Below are positions 32,641 through 42,720 of a stretch of DNA of 64,000 nt, one piece after another. The notes beneath the pieces are model-generated. The model was given only the letters and a program-made list of their open reading frames with translations, did not search any database and was not told the origin of the DNA. The stretch's first letter is position 1. Each line of letters opens with the position of its first letter. The translations under genes were made by a program, and so were the position numbers. Source of the stretch: Thozetella sp. PMI_491 (lineage: Eukaryota > Ascomycota > Sordariomycetes > Chaetosphaeriales > Chaetosphaeriaceae); contig MU270026.1 in assembly GCA_021432635.1 (NCBI GenBank), positions 1,237,519 through 1,301,518 of the forward strand, written 5' to 3'.

Positions 32641-35600
32641 CTACGTGCATGTCAGGGTGATGTTTGTGTTGGTATCTGCAGTATTACCACTGTGTTCCAT
32701 TAGTGCAAAAGTATAGAGCCCTTGTTCCAGTTCCCATTCGTTCCAGCGATTGTATATCGTAAGGTACCTATCGACATCCAGCTCCATCGAGACCACTATT
32801 TGCTGACCAGGTTCAGCATATACCCGAGTAAAGGCAACCAGCTGTTTGACCGGCTGCACAATCGAAGAAATGCGACTTAACAAATATACTTGAGGCACAT
32901 AGCTCCCAGCCATGTCGCCCACGTTGCTAATAACCGCAGAGAATGTAATAGTATCTCCCTTTGTGAAGTTTTCGCTCGATGAATTGAATCCAGAAACACT
33001 AAAACGTGTATAAGATAAGCCGTACCCAAAGGAATAGGCGGGCGAGGGATCAATGTCCAGGTATTCGATCTTCCGTGCGAACGGCTTAAAGTTGTAGTAG
33101 ACGGGAATCTGGCCTACATGCCTTGGCACTGTAATCGGCATTCGACCCCCTGGCTGTGCAGCTCCAAAGATGATATCTGCAATTGCCTGACCTCCAGATT
33201 GACCGGGAAAGAATGTGTTGAGAACAGCAGCGCTCTGGTTGTAGTAGTCGATCGCGAACGGACGGCCACCGCCAAGCACGAGCACCACAGGTTTCCCCAG
33301 GCTATAGATTTCCTGGGCTAAGATGTCTTGACTGGGTGCGAGACCGAGAGTCGCTCGATCACCACTCTCGCCATCGCTGTTCCAAGCAGCGCCGACAGCC
33401 AAAATGACTAGATCTGAATCAGCAGCAAGCTTGACGGCTTGATCAACCGCATCTCCGTTGCGGCTAATAAGATTCCAGAAGAGAACCAGCTGGTGATTGA
33501 GAGAAACCACGTTTTCAATCTTCTTGTACAGGTGGAACGCTTGGTACTCGATGCGGATGTGGTATGTCGCCCCCTTCCTAAAGGTGAACGGAGCCGAGCC
33601 GAAGGGTGGTAGGGTGCCGTTGGCATGAACAAAGGGATATTTCTCAATGTTAGGCATGACCGTTCCAGTCGTTAAAAGACCCTCCGTCCCTTGTGTGGTA
33701 ATTAATTCACCGTCTACGAAGAGCCTAACCGTGGTGTTCGGGCCAACAGCAACGCCGAGCCAGCCATCCACGTCAACTTCCACCGGCGATTGGAGGTCGC
33801 CCTGCCAGACGGCGCTGAAATTACTCGATGGAAGGCCAGGCGGTGGATACATGCCCCAATCCAGCGCTGGAGTTTCGATTCTCTCTGCCATCGCGGCACC
33901 AAACTGAAGATCCGCGTAATAGGTGGCGAGCAGGCCGCCCTGTGTCCCGTTGGCTGACAAGACATACGATGGGACTGCGTACTGAGCGTTGTACTCCCAC
34001 GTGTTTGTTCCCCAGCTAGATACAAGGTTGACATCGGGAGCGCTATCATGCAGATGGGCCAGGAGGCCGGCTCGAAGTGTCTGCGCTGCATCTTGGGGGT
34101 ACTGGCCCCAGGCCCCGGAATAATCGCCGTAATTAAGGGTATCGGAAAATGGGCCGATAAGGGCGATCTTCGAAATATTCTGTTCTATTGGTCTTAAGGG
34201 AAGTGTCGAGTTTTTGTTTTCCAAGAGAACGATACTTTTCTGTGCCGCCTCCAGCGTGAGACTTCGGTGGGTTTGGACTATCTCTATTGGATCTGTGCCA
34301 GCCGCAATATAAGGGTCTTCGAAAAGGCCAAGGTCCCATTTAACGCTGAGCATCCGGCGTGCATGAGATTGAAGTGTGCTCAATTTCACCGACTTGTTGG
34401 CAATGAGCCCTTTCGTGGTCTGGTGCTAGGAGTCAACGAAAGCTGCGGACGCCAAGATTTAAAACGGCAAAGCATTACTAACGTTCAAGTAAAGTTCCAG
34501 CGGGTAGTCGTAAAACTGTAGCATGCCGCCTGCATTAAACCACTGTCTTATTGCTTCTGCTGGAGAACCTGCCACATGGTGCTGTGTCACTAGCTCCATC
34601 ATGCCTAAAAGCGTTTTAGTTAAGCTCTGCTGCGTTATAACGAGCCACGGTACTTAGGCCTACCTGTATCGTCTGCCATAATAAATCCGTCATAGCCCCA
34701 GTCTTCTAGGGCTTGGTAGAGCATTGGATGAACGGATGCCGGTATATCGTCTAATTCGTTGTATGCCCTGAGCGCTAATTAACCTAACGACGGGCATTGT
34801 AAAACCCGTGAGAAGCAATTTACATCATAACTCCCTTGGTGCCGCCGAGTTGGACAGCCGCCTTGAAAGGCATCAACATGTCTTGAATTACTTGCCGATT
34901 ACCGTGACCCATGAAAGGCGCAGCATTCCGTCCTGACTGGGGCGAGCCATGCGCTGCAAAATGCTGGGTATCATGTCAGCAATTGGAGTGCTCCTGCCTC
35001 GCCTTGCGCTGCGTACTTTCATCACAGGGACTACTGCATCTGGGTCTGACCAAGAACTGTTCTTGGACAGTCCCGATGAGTAAGCCACTCCCATGTGAGA
35101 AGTGAGAACCTTGTCTTCCCCCCAGGCTTCTGCATTGAATCAGCTCCGTCGAAACTATATATACGGTTCAGGGCTAGTAGGGTCGTACCTTGCATGCGGC
35201 CCCATCGAGAATCTAGGCCGAGGTCGAGGACAGGCGAGAAGCAAGCGTGAATGCCAATTGATCTTGCTTCCGTGCCAATCGCACGACCAACACGATACAC
35301 GAGGTCTGTGTCGAAGCTTGCTGACAGCCCTAAGCTCTGGGGAAACATAGATTGCTTGAAAGAACCAACGCCATGTAAACATTCCCCAGTGCTCATGAAG
35401 GGTATATTCAGCCTTGACTTTTGCATGTTCAAATCTTGCAGTAAATTGTACTGTGTCGTGTTGAGCGAGTACCTAATTGCCTGTCAATTTATAAAACGTG
35501 GCTAGGCACAATGGGGACGGTACCTGTCATGCATGACGCCAATTGGCGAACTGGGTGTGAAACGCATTGTGATATCTGCTTCTGGTGAGCTACGCTCATT

Positions 35601-35936
35601 TTCTTGAAGGGTATAGACTCACCGTACAGCTCGGTTTCGGGAAGTGGACTCCCAACAATCTCACCGCCAAACATGAGGTGGAGCTGTAAGACTGTCGAAG
35701 CACTTAGCTTCAGCTCCTAGCTCACTAGTATTAGAATCCCTACCGAGATCTTCGACAGTCATGTTGGCGATCAGCGCATCCAGGAATGCATCTTTATCTA
35801 GGGTAGCAGCCTTCGTCCCTTCCCAGCCATTATGCCAATTACTTTGAGCCGAACTAGGCAATCTTTTTGCGAGAACAGTTACCTGCAACAACGCTAAAAG
35901 GAGGACCGTGGACAACATTTTGACGGTAGTCCTCAA
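32641..35936 (-). CDS. secreted GH3 family beta-glucosidase/beta-xylosidase-like enzyme with PA14 domain
   Basis: Nine exons: 35936-35744, 35691-35623, 35581-35524, 35472-35189, 35129-35017, 34963-34824, 34767-34664, 34604-34483, 34425-32641. Phases all close to 955 aa. The N-terminus (MLSTVLLLALLQVTVLA) is a signal peptide; the ATG at 35918 is an alternative start. The first domain has MTVEDLVLQLHLMFGGEIVG, RWGRMQEAWGEDKVL, KHFAAHGSPQSGRNAAPFMG and GFIMADDTG, with the predicted nucleophile Asp318. The last exon holds the alpha/beta sandwich (IVLLENKNSTLPL, IALIGPF), a PA14-like insert (GGLLATYYADLQF to LFVDGELITTQ), the GESGDRATLGL region, and a C-terminal fibronectin III-like domain. Family knowledge: retaining exo-glycosidases that release glucose or xylose from plant oligosaccharides. 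One intron is only 41 bp. Linkage specificity cannot be read. It appears intact. Confidence 0.9.
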
Positions 35937-36020
35937 AAAAAAAAGTCGCCATCAATACTCCCTAATCCTGTGTTGAGTAACTTGAATAATCACCTACGCT
36001 ACAAGAAGACTCGAGGACCT

Positions 36021-36033
36021 ATTTATTATAACC
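36021..36033 (-). promoter_or_regulatory. TATA-like element of the GH3 gene
   Basis: Minus-strand TATAATAAATA about 90 bp before the GH3 start codon. A G-rich stretch (36042-36058 on the plus strand) lies just upstream of it. Positional inference only. Confidence 0.35.
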
Positions 36034-36381
36034 ATTATCTGGGGGGGAGGGGGGGGGTAGCGTCATAACAAAGTGGATGTACAATACTGGAACGTAACAT
36101 CGGTGAAAATCGGCGTGTCCTAAAGTGGAAAAGATGTCTTCTCGCAGGCGAAAGCCATGTTATTTCCGACGATCTCACCAGCTATCTCATTGCTGTCTGA
36201 AGCATTTGACGTGACAGTTCTCTTGTAAGCATGTGTGAGTTAGTCTTTCTGCTCCCACTATGTAACGTTTCTCAGAGTCGCCAAGAAGACCTCCAGCCTC
36301 TATGCAGCAAGCTATAGGTGCACAAAACTAAATAGATAATCATAAATCAATTAGAAACCCCTCTTAGTATTTGAGTACGAA

Positions 36382-38194
36382 TTATAATGCCCTAATTCTA
36401 GCGACTGGCACCTGAGGGTGGCGGAACATTGCGTCCGAAGCCCTCATACATTTGAGTTCCTCGGGTAATTCAAGGAATTCGATCTTCAAGATGAGAAGTA
36501 CCACTATTACACGGAACTCCATAGTCGCAAGTTTACGACCTGAGATTGTTAGCATTAAGGAGGAAGAGTGGATGAGAAAAATCTCTCACCGAAACAGCCT
36601 CGGTAGCCGCCGCCAAAAGCCAATGAGGGGGTTGCATATGCGTTAAATCTTTCCTTGCCTGTTGCTTCATCTTTCACGAGCCACCTCTTTGGCTCGAAAC
36701 TGCTGAGATGGTGCCCGGCGGTACTAGATAAGGAGTTTCCATGCCTTGCTATCGCCGCCTGGCTGCTTATACTCCGTTTGGAATCATGGGAAGAGAAGGG
36801 GGGACGATTCACATGTAAGTTTAGTACAATCTCGGCACCCTTTGGTATTTTACAGCCCAAGATCTCGGTGTCAACCAGCGCCTGCCGCATGTTGACCTTA
36901 GCAGTGCTAGATAATCGCAGACTCTCCTCGCAGACACCGTCAAGGTACGGAATGTCGGCATCTAGAATTTGGTGAATCGATGGGAGGCGTGGACCCGGAA
37001 ATCCGTCTCTCAGAACTATTCGTAGCTCCCGTTGTACAGCTGGGTAGGCTTCCATGAATTTGACGAACCAAGTCAGCGCGGTAGCGGTAGAGTCGTAACC
37101 CTGAAGCCTCAGTATGTTAGTCGGCAACCCTTCTCATAGGGGGTCCGAATGAAATGAAATGGCTAACAAACCCCGACAAGGATAATGAACATCTCATCCA
37201 GTATACTTCGATCCTGCGTCGGATCTGCTGGCGCTTTGCCGGCTTTCTTGGCTTACAGGATCTGACGCCGAAGAACCAAATCCATCATGCAATTGTTGAA
37301 CTCTTCGGTCTCAAGTGTGCCCATTTCAAGACGTTTGTAACGATCAACAGCTTTCCTCATAGCCTGGGTGATTTCGCTGGTGACTGTGTTTCGGAAATTG
37401 CGATAACGCTGAGTATATGTCTCTAGCTTTGATGACCACGTGGGCATCGGAGTCTTGGCGTTTCGTGAGATAGCTTCAGTGATATACTCCATCTCTGCTT
37501 TGACGAAGGAACCCCGAGGAGCACGCTCTCGGAGCAGATTCCCGGCAATCTGGGCTTGTAGCTTTTTAATATTAAATCTAGTCACCCCTGCCTCCTCGCC
37601 GACGAGAGACATCCAGATAGCATCTAGAGTGGTGCTTGGAAGGTCGTCGTAGACATTGAAAGGCTCCTCTCTATGGATAGTGGAAGCCTTTAGTTGCCAG
37701 ATCTCCAAGAAGTCGAGAGTTGACTTGTAGATATTAGGGGCGGCAGTCCTACGGAGAAAGTCGACGTTCATCACATCAGCCCAAAGCCGCTTCTGTGCCT
37801 TGAGCTTGGGTGTCGTGTATTGGCTGAGACTGGCGTGTGGAAACATAAGCAGAAGAATGTCGACACCCGTAGGTGCCTTGTCAAAGTCCTTGTTTCGACG
37901 AGCAATGATGTCCTCTACCTCATAGGGATCTTCGAGAACTATGAGGGGTTTTCGAACGTTGGGGAATAGAACCTGGGCAATGGGAGTTCCAAGCTTCTGC
38001 GTAGAGATCGTAAACATAGAATCGCTGACCTCGTCCGTCTTCTGAATCGCTGCCATCAAGTGGGGTATGTCTCCGCTGATGCTGTTTGCCGACGCTTCAA
38101 CATAGGGAATGCCTGGGTACGGCTTCGGATAGAGCATTCGCCAGGTTATGAGCAAGACGATGCTAGAAATTCCAACTAGGATGTAGATAAACAT
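36382..38194 (-). pseudogene. cytochrome P450 with a single visible nonsense codon
   Basis: Exons 38194-37172, 37100-36590 and 36539-36382 would give 563 aa if codon 314 were sense. That codon is TAA (37255-37253). The same frame continues for 27 good codons (AKKAGKAPADPTQDRSILDE, then MFIILVG) to a normal intron with a CTAAC branch site, so the stop is a point lesion; relatives would be expected to have Gln (CAA) there. Motifs: N-terminal membrane anchor (MFIYILVGISSIVLLITW), PYPGIP hinge, I-helix GYDSTATALTW, ESLR (ExxR), FEPKRW (PERF region), and heme loop FGGGYRGCFG with the cysteine, followed by RKLATMEFR after a 50-bp intron. It lies upstream of and in tandem with the GH3 gene. Without readthrough the product lacks the heme-binding half. 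A sequencing error is possible. Confidence 0.85.
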
Positions 38195-39851
38195 TTCCTT
38201 TGTTACTTCGGCGTCGTGCTTAACGTCGTTTCTGTAAGTCTACCGTAGCTGCTTCGTTGCAAGCACCTGAACGTGCTGTTCATTTCTTGCTTAGAGGATG
38301 AGAAATAGGTCGGTAGGGTGTTTGAGTGACTCAATAATTTATGTATTGGTACAATCCAGTGGAATTATTAGATGTCGGAGGAAGTTTCGGGGAGTCCCGA
38401 AGGAGACAGGGGGTGAGGGGCCAGATTGATAAAGTCGTTGAAATTTAGGTATTTATTTAATAAAGCATTTCCTTAGTTAGTGGATTTCGTGAAGATGGTT
38501 TGCCTAGTGCCATTAGTAAATCAATTGTTTATCGGATATACTCCTCGCATGCAAATGGACTTATATTATAAGCTATACAACTACTATGCTATACGTCCTT
38601 CTTTCTCAGATTATTATTTACTTATTAGTTAATATCTGCTCATCTTGACATATTTAACGTATATTGATAAGCTTAGTTCGTCAAAAAGATAGCCTTGTAG
38701 TTCGAACAACTTCCCACTCTATAAGGACCTGAATATAGAAGAGCAAGTTATCCTTTTATTTAAAAAGCTTTTATGAATAGTTTATACAAACTATTCAATA
38801 CAATTTTAACCCTTCATGAAAGCCCACCGAGTGAAGGTGTATACCTTATTCTCTATACTGCCCACTTTATTCCAGGTACCAACGATTCAATGGCTTTACC
38901 TCTCTATCACTTTTGATATAGGTACCTATGGTAATGAATTGGTCTCGTGACCTGTCTTTGGCAGTGGCAGTGCTTATTAGCTCGTGGTCCTTTGATTGAT
39001 CATGCCCGGTTACGCTGGCACCGCCGGCGACAGCTTCGGGGCAAGTACGGAGTCCGACCTGCCATGCGGCCTTCTAGTAATTGAGGTAAATTACCGGCTC
39101 CACGACGGTAAGCGCTATGAGTAAATAAAGGCGATAAATCGCTCTAAAATCGAAAGCTTCTCCTACGAGGTACAGTGTAGTCTAGCCAGATGACAGTGGT
39201 AGCAGTAGTAGCAGCATTCTAGCGTACCGGGTTCTAAGAAATAAGTTAGGGTTATCCGTTTCCTTATAGCCTGAGTCCTACTTCAAAACCTTGCCAATTT
39301 AAGAACCTCCCTACCAATAAGCATTGTCGCACAAACAAGCAGCATTGTACGAATAAGTGTTGTCGTAGATTCTGATACATAATACGGTGAAGTTATTGGA
39401 AGCACGAACGATAATTGCCACCTCCCTAGGAACCCCGGCGTGGCATGTGAATGAAGAGACCACGAGTAAAGCGGACCTCATCGTTGTGAGGCCAAAACTG
39501 GAAGACCTCAATACAATGTCGGAAAGTTAAAACAACGAATATTAGCTCTTGGGCTCTAATATTGGAGTTATTTGACAAATTGAACGGACGATTGAAAGTA
39601 TCTTAGCGCAAAAATACAGCTTGACAGGCTTTTTGTGATGCTGCAATAACATCTAGATCTATTTAACTTGCACAACGCGCCTACTCGACTCCGTCACACG
39701 TGCGTCGAACGAATAGACCCTGTGAACGACCTATATATCGGGAACTAAAAACCACGCTCCGATTGGGTTTCGTTATTCGCAGCTGCGCGGTGCACAGGAG
39801 CATCGCTACCGCCCATATTCATGTTAATGCCATTTCTCCAAATCTTTTAGT
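38195..39851. other. AT-rich intergenic region
   Basis: Moderately AT-rich (notably 38330-38900), with stops in all frames and no recognisable gene. It may contain mutated transposon remnants, but I could not identify any coding motif. Confidence 0.4.
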
Positions 39852-40958
39852 CTAGGCAGTGCATGTTGTGTTCGCCTTTGCCTTGGCAGATGTTACTTGG
39901 GCTGGTGAAAGTACTAAAATCGAACCGAAGCCCTTGCTCGCCATCCAGGTTGTGATACTTGTGACATAAGTTCCAGGGTCGGTCGAGTGCATGTCGTGGG
40001 AGGCCAGAGGGAACGATAGCATAGTAAAACTATTGTTGCCATTGTTGGTAATGAGGTCCTGGACGTACTGTGCCTGAGTATCAGAAATAGCACCGAGCAG
40101 GTTTCCTGTCTCGGGGTCGATCAGCCGCGAATGATGTGTGAAGAGAATCGGCGTCTTGACGTGCGTCAGCATTGCTTCGTGGTCGCACGTCAGTCCCACT
40201 ATGCCGGAAGCAAAAGCAGCTCCAAATTCTGGGTCGTATTCAGTTAAAGAGATATCAAGGCCAGTAGGTCCCGAGGTTAGGGCCAGGTATGGCTGGATCC
40301 ACGCCGGGATCTCTTTTGGGATGGCAGCCGCCATGCCTGTCACATCACCCACAGTCCACTGGCCGCCGAGCCATTTGTACCACAAGCTGAAGAATGGCCC
40401 GGCTACGGTCTGCATGACAGACTGGCCGATGGCCGGCGTAGTCTCGGACGCAAATAAGGGCGGGTCTTCATAGATGGCGCCGCGGACTTGGCCAGGCTTA
40501 GCGAACGCCGACAGCCAGGCAGAGAGCACACCGCCCGAGGATAAACCTGCGACTACCACTGGCCGCTGGATAACAATATCGATGAAGCGGACTAGGTCAT
40601 TACCGAAGTTGTCGAGGCTATACCGGCCAGTTGTCCAGGTGGACCGGCCCTGCCCACGCATATCGACGGCGTAGACCTGGTAACTATCCTTGAGAAGCCA
40701 CATGGCACCCTCATATCCCCACCACGATTCGGTCTGTCCAGGAATCAGCAGCAGAGCTGGGCTATTTGAGGAACCCGCCATGGCGTAGTTCATGCGGATT
40801 TCACCTAGGTCGACGGCCTGCTCGCAGAAGCTATGTGCCTTGAAGAGTCCCGAGTGGTCACTGGCTTCGAGGTAGCTGCTATGGGTCACTGACACCGCTA
40901 CCGTCTGCATCAGGAAGATGCTACACGCAAGTAGATTTGTCTTAAGTCTGGTAGTCAT
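39852..40958 (-). CDS. secreted alpha/beta hydrolase
   Basis: Single exon, 368 aa, start ATG at 40958. Residues about 1-25 form a signal peptide (TNLLACSIFLMQTVAVSV). The fold shows LLIPGQTESWWG (oxyanion region, about residues 70-81), VYAVDMRGQGRST, the nucleophile elbow VVAGLSSGG with Ser140 (GxSxG), and near the C-terminus FPLASHDMHSTDPGTY, which supplies the expected histidine. Family knowledge: the superfamily covers esterases, lactonases, epoxide hydrolases and haloperoxidase-like enzymes. The motifs allow an esterase or lactonase but not a substrate. A TATA-like box lies about 80 bp upstream. It appears intact. Confidence 0.88.
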   Translation of the reverse strand: MTTRLKTNLLACSIFLMQTVAVSVTHSSYLEASDHSGLFKAHSFCEQAVDLGEIRMNYAMAGSSNSPALLLIPGQTESWWGYEGAMWLLKDSYQVYAVDMRGQGRSTWTTGRYSLDNFGNDLVRFIDIVIQRPVVVAGLSSGGVLSAWLSAFAKPGQVRGAIYEDPPLFASETTPAIGQSVMQTVAGPFFSLWYKWLGGQWTVGDVTGMAAAIPKEIPAWIQPYLALTSGPTGLDISLTEYDPEFGAAFASGIVGLTCDHEAMLTHVKTPILFTHHSRLIDPETGNLLGAISDTQAQYVQDLITNNGNNSFTMLSFPLASHDMHSTDPGTYVTSITTWMASKGFGSILVLSPAQVTSAKAKANTTCTA

Positions 40959-41036
40959 GGTGTTTTGGGCCGCAAGGTATGCGTTTATGGACAGGAGAAG
41001 TCGGGGCTGTGCAGAATTTCCCTAGGTACCACACCG

Positions 41037-41045
41037 ATATTTATA
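41037..41045 (-). promoter_or_regulatory. TATA-like box of the alpha/beta hydrolase gene
   Basis: Minus-strand TATAAATAT about 80 bp upstream of the hydrolase ATG at 40958. Sequence and distance only. Confidence 0.4.
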
Positions 41046-41914
41046 ACGATAGTTTGCACATGTGTACGCAGAACCTGCCTATATGTCCACCTATCCAGAC
41101 ACGATGTGTATTTCTCCATTTTCTCCAGGTTTTACCCCGCAACCTTGGCCTGCGAGCTTTAACTAGGCATACCCGCAGCCTGACAAGACTGTGGGCGATC
41201 CGAGGCGGTTCTGCGGCTAAGACAATACCTCTCGTGCGGCAACTATCTGCGGGGCTTAACTTATTGTGGCCCCTATTCCGTCTCTCGCGGGGCTCGGCTT
41301 TGTGGCTTCACATAGGATGCAGGCGACCACTAAGCTTCACTACACTATCAATCATTTATTGAGGAGGTAAGCCGCGCAGCCTAACCTGGTTGCGACCACC
41401 TGTTTCCGAGGTTACATTATCCCTATTTTCCCGAAATATTGTATTCATACGAGATCCTAACGAACCCCAACAATATCCTAGTTGCCACAGTGGAAAGGGG
41501 TCAGTGGTCGATCTCTATCACGCGCTCGGGAACCTTCCTCGTCGCCGGCCCTGATTTCCCCCTACCTATGTTATTTATTTCCTCACAGCTTCGGATGGCG
41601 GGACGATAGCTACATTAACCGCACTTCCAACCACAAGCCCAGCACCGTGCATAGCTGCAATCTTCCGCTACTCCTCCATATCAAGGCCGAGTTAATTGAT
41701 TGGATTCTTGCTTCCAGGTATTTTCGTGATCCTTATCTGTAGCATAAATCGCAGCGTTAGCTTGGTCAGCTCTGTGGAGGCCACGGCTTGCGATAGAGAC
41801 TATCACCCCCTATGCCGTGGCCTGAATCTTGGGATTTGGTGTTCAAGGGGGCCTATCTATCTAGGTTCTTTCGGCTAGCAGGATTCAGAGGCGGCAAGGA
41901 TACCTATGAACCCC

Positions 41915-42050
41915 GGCTATATAAATGCCTCTCGTCTCCTCATCTCTAATCACATTTCTTCCTCTGCTTCTCAACTTTCCCTTCAGTATCCCTCACCTAG
42001 CCCCCTTGAGGAACATTTTGTCATGGACTACAATCGTGACCCTATGTAGT
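41915..42050 (+). promoter_or_regulatory. fungal-type promoter/5' leader without an open gene
   Basis: TATATAAAT at about 41919, then a long CT-rich leader (CTCTCGTCTCCTCATCTC and further runs) and an ATG at 42024 reading MDYNRDPM before a TAG. This is the usual layout of a strong ascomycete promoter, but no longer frame follows, so the downstream gene is probably lost or broken. Confidence 0.35.
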
Positions 42051-42306
42051 GGAGAGCTCAGAGAAGACAGCCTCATCGTCTAGACTTTTGGCTGTAACAT
42101 GATCATTTCGCCTTCCATTTCAATCCGTGACAAGTTACGGGAGGGGGATAGCGGAGAGTATGGAATTTCCCAGGAGCAGCAAAAGACATAATAAAATAAA
42201 ATAAAAATGGCTAGAACAACACAATCGGCATACATCTAACCGTAGTATCCCGTCAGTGCCACATGTCCATAGCCCCAGAAAACCTAGCAGATCCCCGGTG
42301 GACGTG

Positions 42307-42720
42307 CTAGCAGAACTGCGAACCAGCCGCGAGCAGTTGATTTGCGTTGATCGTGTAGTAAGTAACGGACCATTGAAATGACCCGTGGGGAGTACCGTAG
42401 TACCAAATAGGAAGTTCGGTGTCGAGATTCATGTCGATATACAAGGAGTAACCACCGATGCAGATCATTGACCAGTGGACGCGACCATAGTAATCACTGG
42501 GGCTATTGTATTTTATGCCTGAACATACTTGCACGCCGTCGTCATTAATGTACGCAGACTGGGCGAGTTGGCCATAGTCTAAGCTTGCCGAATAGTGCAA
42601 GCATGCTTGGACCGTGCTAACAACGCCTAGACGGGAGCCCCGTTGGTCAGTCATCGTCCCAAGATAACGGCGAGGATCTTTACCAAGAAAATTAGCGGCG
42701 AGCGATTTCGGAATATGCAT
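42307..42720 (-). CDS. hypothetical 137-aa protein
   Basis: Uninterrupted frame from the ATG at 42720 to the stop at 42307. The sequence looks protein-like rather than random: aromatic-rich C-terminal half (VHWSMICIGGYSLYIDMNL, PIWYYGTPHGSFQWSV) with four cysteines, ending GSQFC. No signal peptide at this start, so an upstream exon may be missing. I do not recognise a family. A small, beta-rich, perhaps disulfide-bonded protein is all that can be inferred. Confidence 0.5.
   Translation of the reverse strand: MHIPKSLAANFLGKDPRRYLGTMTDQRGSRLGVVSTVQACLHYSASLDYGQLAQSAYINDDGVQVCSGIKYNSPSDYYGRVHWSMICIGGYSLYIDMNLDTELPIWYYGTPHGSFQWSVTYYTINANQLLAAGSQFC

Noticed and set aside
37221-37254. Treating CTGTAAGCC in the P450 as an intron donor to avoid the stop
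   Set aside because: The nearest acceptors would give a 32-bp or out-of-frame intron, and the sequence removed is family-like coding; a nonsense mutation fits better.
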